64,000 nucleotides of DNA. Origin: Schlesneria sp. (lineage in GTDB: Bacteria; Planctomycetota; Planctomycetia; Planctomycetales; Planctomycetaceae). This document shows positions 62,335 to 64,000 of this stretch, one piece after another (the stretch's first letter is position 1; each line of letters starts with the position of its first letter). Location: the NCBI GenBank assembly GCA_028291515.1, contig JAQGHU010000094.1, forward strand, positions 1 through 64,000, in the 5' to 3' direction. The notes beneath the pieces were generated by a model that was given only the letters and a program-made list of their open reading frames with translations, was not told the origin of the DNA and ran no database searches. Made by a program: the position numbers and the translations under genes.

Positions 62335-64000
62335 ACTTAAGCGATCCGGAGTCTTCTTTGGTACAAGCATGGCATGCCTCGTGATCTAGCATTGTTATCC
62401 GTGGCCTTCGACTCGCCAATCCAAATTTTATTTCCTTACATGTGACATTGCAGATAATCCTGTTTGGAGTAACGAGCGTAACACATCCTTCCCCTCCTTT
62501 TTTGCCTATATCAAGGACATCTTTTGCTTTATCTGAATTTCCATATACCGGCCATACTTTCACGCCGCTACTACATTGCATTGTAAGCTGACCACAGAGT
62601 GTGCCGTCCTGTTTCGTATCTGGATTGGGTACATTCGGAATCGGACCACCTGGCCATAGAGGATTTCTTGGGTTTCTCGAATCGACGCCAGCCAAACCAG
62701 TCGGATCAGTGTTCGATAGTGGTATGCTCCAAACATATGCATACAGATTGAGATCAAGTGAATTGTATCCATTCGGATCACGCTCCAGCCACGATCCAAC
62801 TTGTGAATCGTAGTCACGATTGCGGACGCATGCTAGCATTGTCATTGAGTCAAAGTAATAAGCAGCGAAAAGTATATCCGACTTAATAGCACTAAATGAC
62901 CGGGCTGTGAACGTGGAGTCAAAATAACTAGCTTTTCCATATGGTTGGTAGTTGTAGCGTTCGTTGACATCGGCGGATAGGCCGATCATCGCGATCACAT
63001 TCCAGTTGGCATCCTGAACTACGTTAAGCCGTTCGTCGAAGGTGCCATCACCATTGGTGTCCCTGTCTCGGAGAACGAGATCATCGATATATCTTTCGCC
63101 CCACACCTGCTGCCGTTCTGCATCCGCCGAATTTGGACTCGTACCGAGACGTTCCTCGACTGATTGCCATCCAGATATGTAGTAGAAGTGACGGGTTTCT
63201 GAGAGCGTGCCAGCGGTATAGGTCTGCCGCTTCGTTCGGAAAGTGCGAGCATCGTAGGTGTTCTGTTGCACGATGTTGGCGGATATGGTGTCAACAAGGG
63301 CGACCAACCGGTTCCATGCATCGTAGGTTGCCGTGTAACTCTTCGCGGGATCGGCTGGCTGAGGAATGGTCGTTGTGTTGCCGGCCGCACCGTAGGCCGG
63401 AGTGATCCAGGCTGATCCCACGGAGTTGGTGATGCCACTGATTTCATTGACCTGATTGGCGATGCGAGTCTGAACGAGCGTCGACGATCCACCCGTGGCT
63501 GCCTCCCGGAACCGGTACCAGTTACTGGTGGGATCCAAGCTCCAGCATTGCGCGAAATTCTCGCTCGTAATTCCCGTATTTGAACCATTGAGCAGCCCGC
63601 GCTGCATGTCCTTTAGTCGATGCAGCCTGTCGTATGAATAAAGTTCGTCGAAGTTCTTGCTGAGGGACTGGGCGATGAGATCGGCTCGCCACAGCCGGTT
63701 ACCGGCCCGGTCATAACCATACTTCAGCCGTGCCGTGTCGGTGGAGTGGCCGTAGTCGTACCAGCGGCAATCCTTCACCCGGCCGAACCGGTCCCAGCCG
63801 CTGTAGATATCGCCTGTGTCGGGGTCGTTAGTCCCGGCAAGATCTACGAGTGTGTACCTGACATCCGGTTGCGTGTAGTCGACCACGACAAAAGCTTCCA
63901 TCCCGGCGAACGAGTAGTCCGCCAGATGCGTGACTCCGTCGTTGTCGATCAGACTGCTGACACGGCTGATCGCATCGTCGATCCCGTTCGTGGTCCCATA
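62270..64000 (-). CDS. RHS-repeat protein with Cys-rich HExxH tail (5' end beyond window)
   Basis: The frame is open to the window edge (it reads YGTTNGIDDAISRVSSLIDN at the edge), so the start lies outside. Many RHS/YD repeats precede the core end (FDSMTMLACVRNRDYDSQVG, then LERDPNGYNSLDLNLYAYV ... DPTGL). The variable tail of 140 residues is Cys-rich (about ten Cys) and contains DHEACHACTKE near its end, where HEACH fits the HExxH zinc-protease motif (codons at 62369-62383). RHS proteins shed such tails as polymorphic toxins. A lipoprotein gene overlaps the 3' end. Confidence 0.85.
   Translation of the reverse strand, partial: YGTTNGIDDAISRVSSLIDNDGVTHLADYSFAGMEAFVVVDYTQPDVRYTLVDLAGTNDPDTGDIYSGWDRFGRVKDCRWYDYGHSTDTARLKYGYDRAGNRLWRADLIAQSLSKNFDELYSYDRLHRLKDMQRGLLNGSNTGITSENFAQCWSLDPTSNWYRFREAATGGSSTLVQTRIANQVNEISGITNSVGSAWITPAYGAAGNTTTIPQPADPAKSYTATYDAWNRLVALVDTISANIVQQNTYDARTFRTKRQTYTAGTLSETRHFYYISGWQSVEERLGTSPNSADAERQQVWGERYIDDLVLRDRDTNGDGTFDERLNVVQDANWNVIAMIGLSADVNERYNYQPYGKASYFDSTFTARSFSAIKSDILFAAYYFDSMTMLACVRNRDYDSQVGSWLERDPNGYNSLDLNLYAYVWSIPLSNTDPTGLAGVDSRNPRNPLWPGGPIPNVPNPDTKQDGTLCGQLTMQCSSGVKVWPVYGNSDKAKDVLDIGKKGGEGCVTLVTPNRIICNVTCKEIKFGLASRRPRITMLDHEACHACTKEDSGSLKYACTILWDDCTKNSVPSRPSW

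Overview
The window looks like a chromosomal segment of a planctomycete (probably order Planctomycetales). This rests on protein families seen in the sequence: a DUF1559 prepilin-like protein with its small lipoprotein partner, a PSD1/DUF1549/DUF1553 cytochrome-type protein, a planctomycete J-like domain fused to an MshEN domain, a Hint-domain secreted protein, a BlaI/M56 pair, RHS proteins, and menaquinone synthesis by the futalosine route (mqnA, mqnC). No rRNA, tRNA or CRISPR array was recognised by eye. Most of the window is GC-rich. The stretch at about 31.2-36 kb and the right end (57-64 kb) are visibly more AT-rich and look acquired.

Layout. 0-11.5 kb is mostly core: an Hsp70-family chaperone with a J-like/MshEN membrane protein, a Gln-rich secreted protein, a NatAB-type ABC exporter whose permease is fused to a CPBP protease, mqnC, mqnA and homoserine dehydrogenase. 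11.5-14.7 kb holds small membrane and secreted proteins, including two members of a paralogous family that begins FFHGWRRKAG. A third member sits at 40.7 kb, and two of the three lie in cassettes bordered by the same inverted repeat. 14.8-30 kb carries the cytochrome/DUF1553 protein, a Gfo/Idh/MocA oxidoreductase, a flippase-like membrane protein, a TPR/coiled-coil protein, a Hint-domain protein, a very Gly-rich autotransporter and a DUF711/ACT gene pair.

30.6-36.4 kb begins with fliN and continues into an accessory island: two tiny overlapping genes, a HEPN-like protein, two unknowns, and a translationally coupled pair of a class I methyltransferase and a nucleoside-deoxyribosyltransferase/TIR-like domain fused to an Mrr-like nuclease. 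That pair is the best candidate for an undescribed defence system. A 1.2 kb non-coding stretch with a strong terminator follows.

36.4-53.8 kb: a RedB-like thioredoxin-fold protein overlapping a large hybrid histidine kinase, the third FFHGW cassette, an HtrA-like protease carrying an apparently dead second protease domain, a DUF1559 operon, a BlaI/BlaR-type pair with a perfect 20-bp palindrome upstream, and three Tad-type pseudopilin genes (tadE, tadE/F, tadG). 53.8-57.2 kb: metE and a divergent metR-like regulator.

57.2-64 kb is an RHS polymorphic-toxin locus on the minus strand. The intact RHS protein runs off the right edge and ends in a Cys-rich tail with an HExxH motif. It is followed by a lipoprotein gene, a duplicated methyltransferase fragment, a RAYT (REP-associated transposase) element, a displaced RHS tip, a Sel1-repeat gene and a complete methyltransferase gene. 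RAYT-type REP sequences bracket the whole displaced module.

Domain and family names are by eye from motifs; no database search was run.
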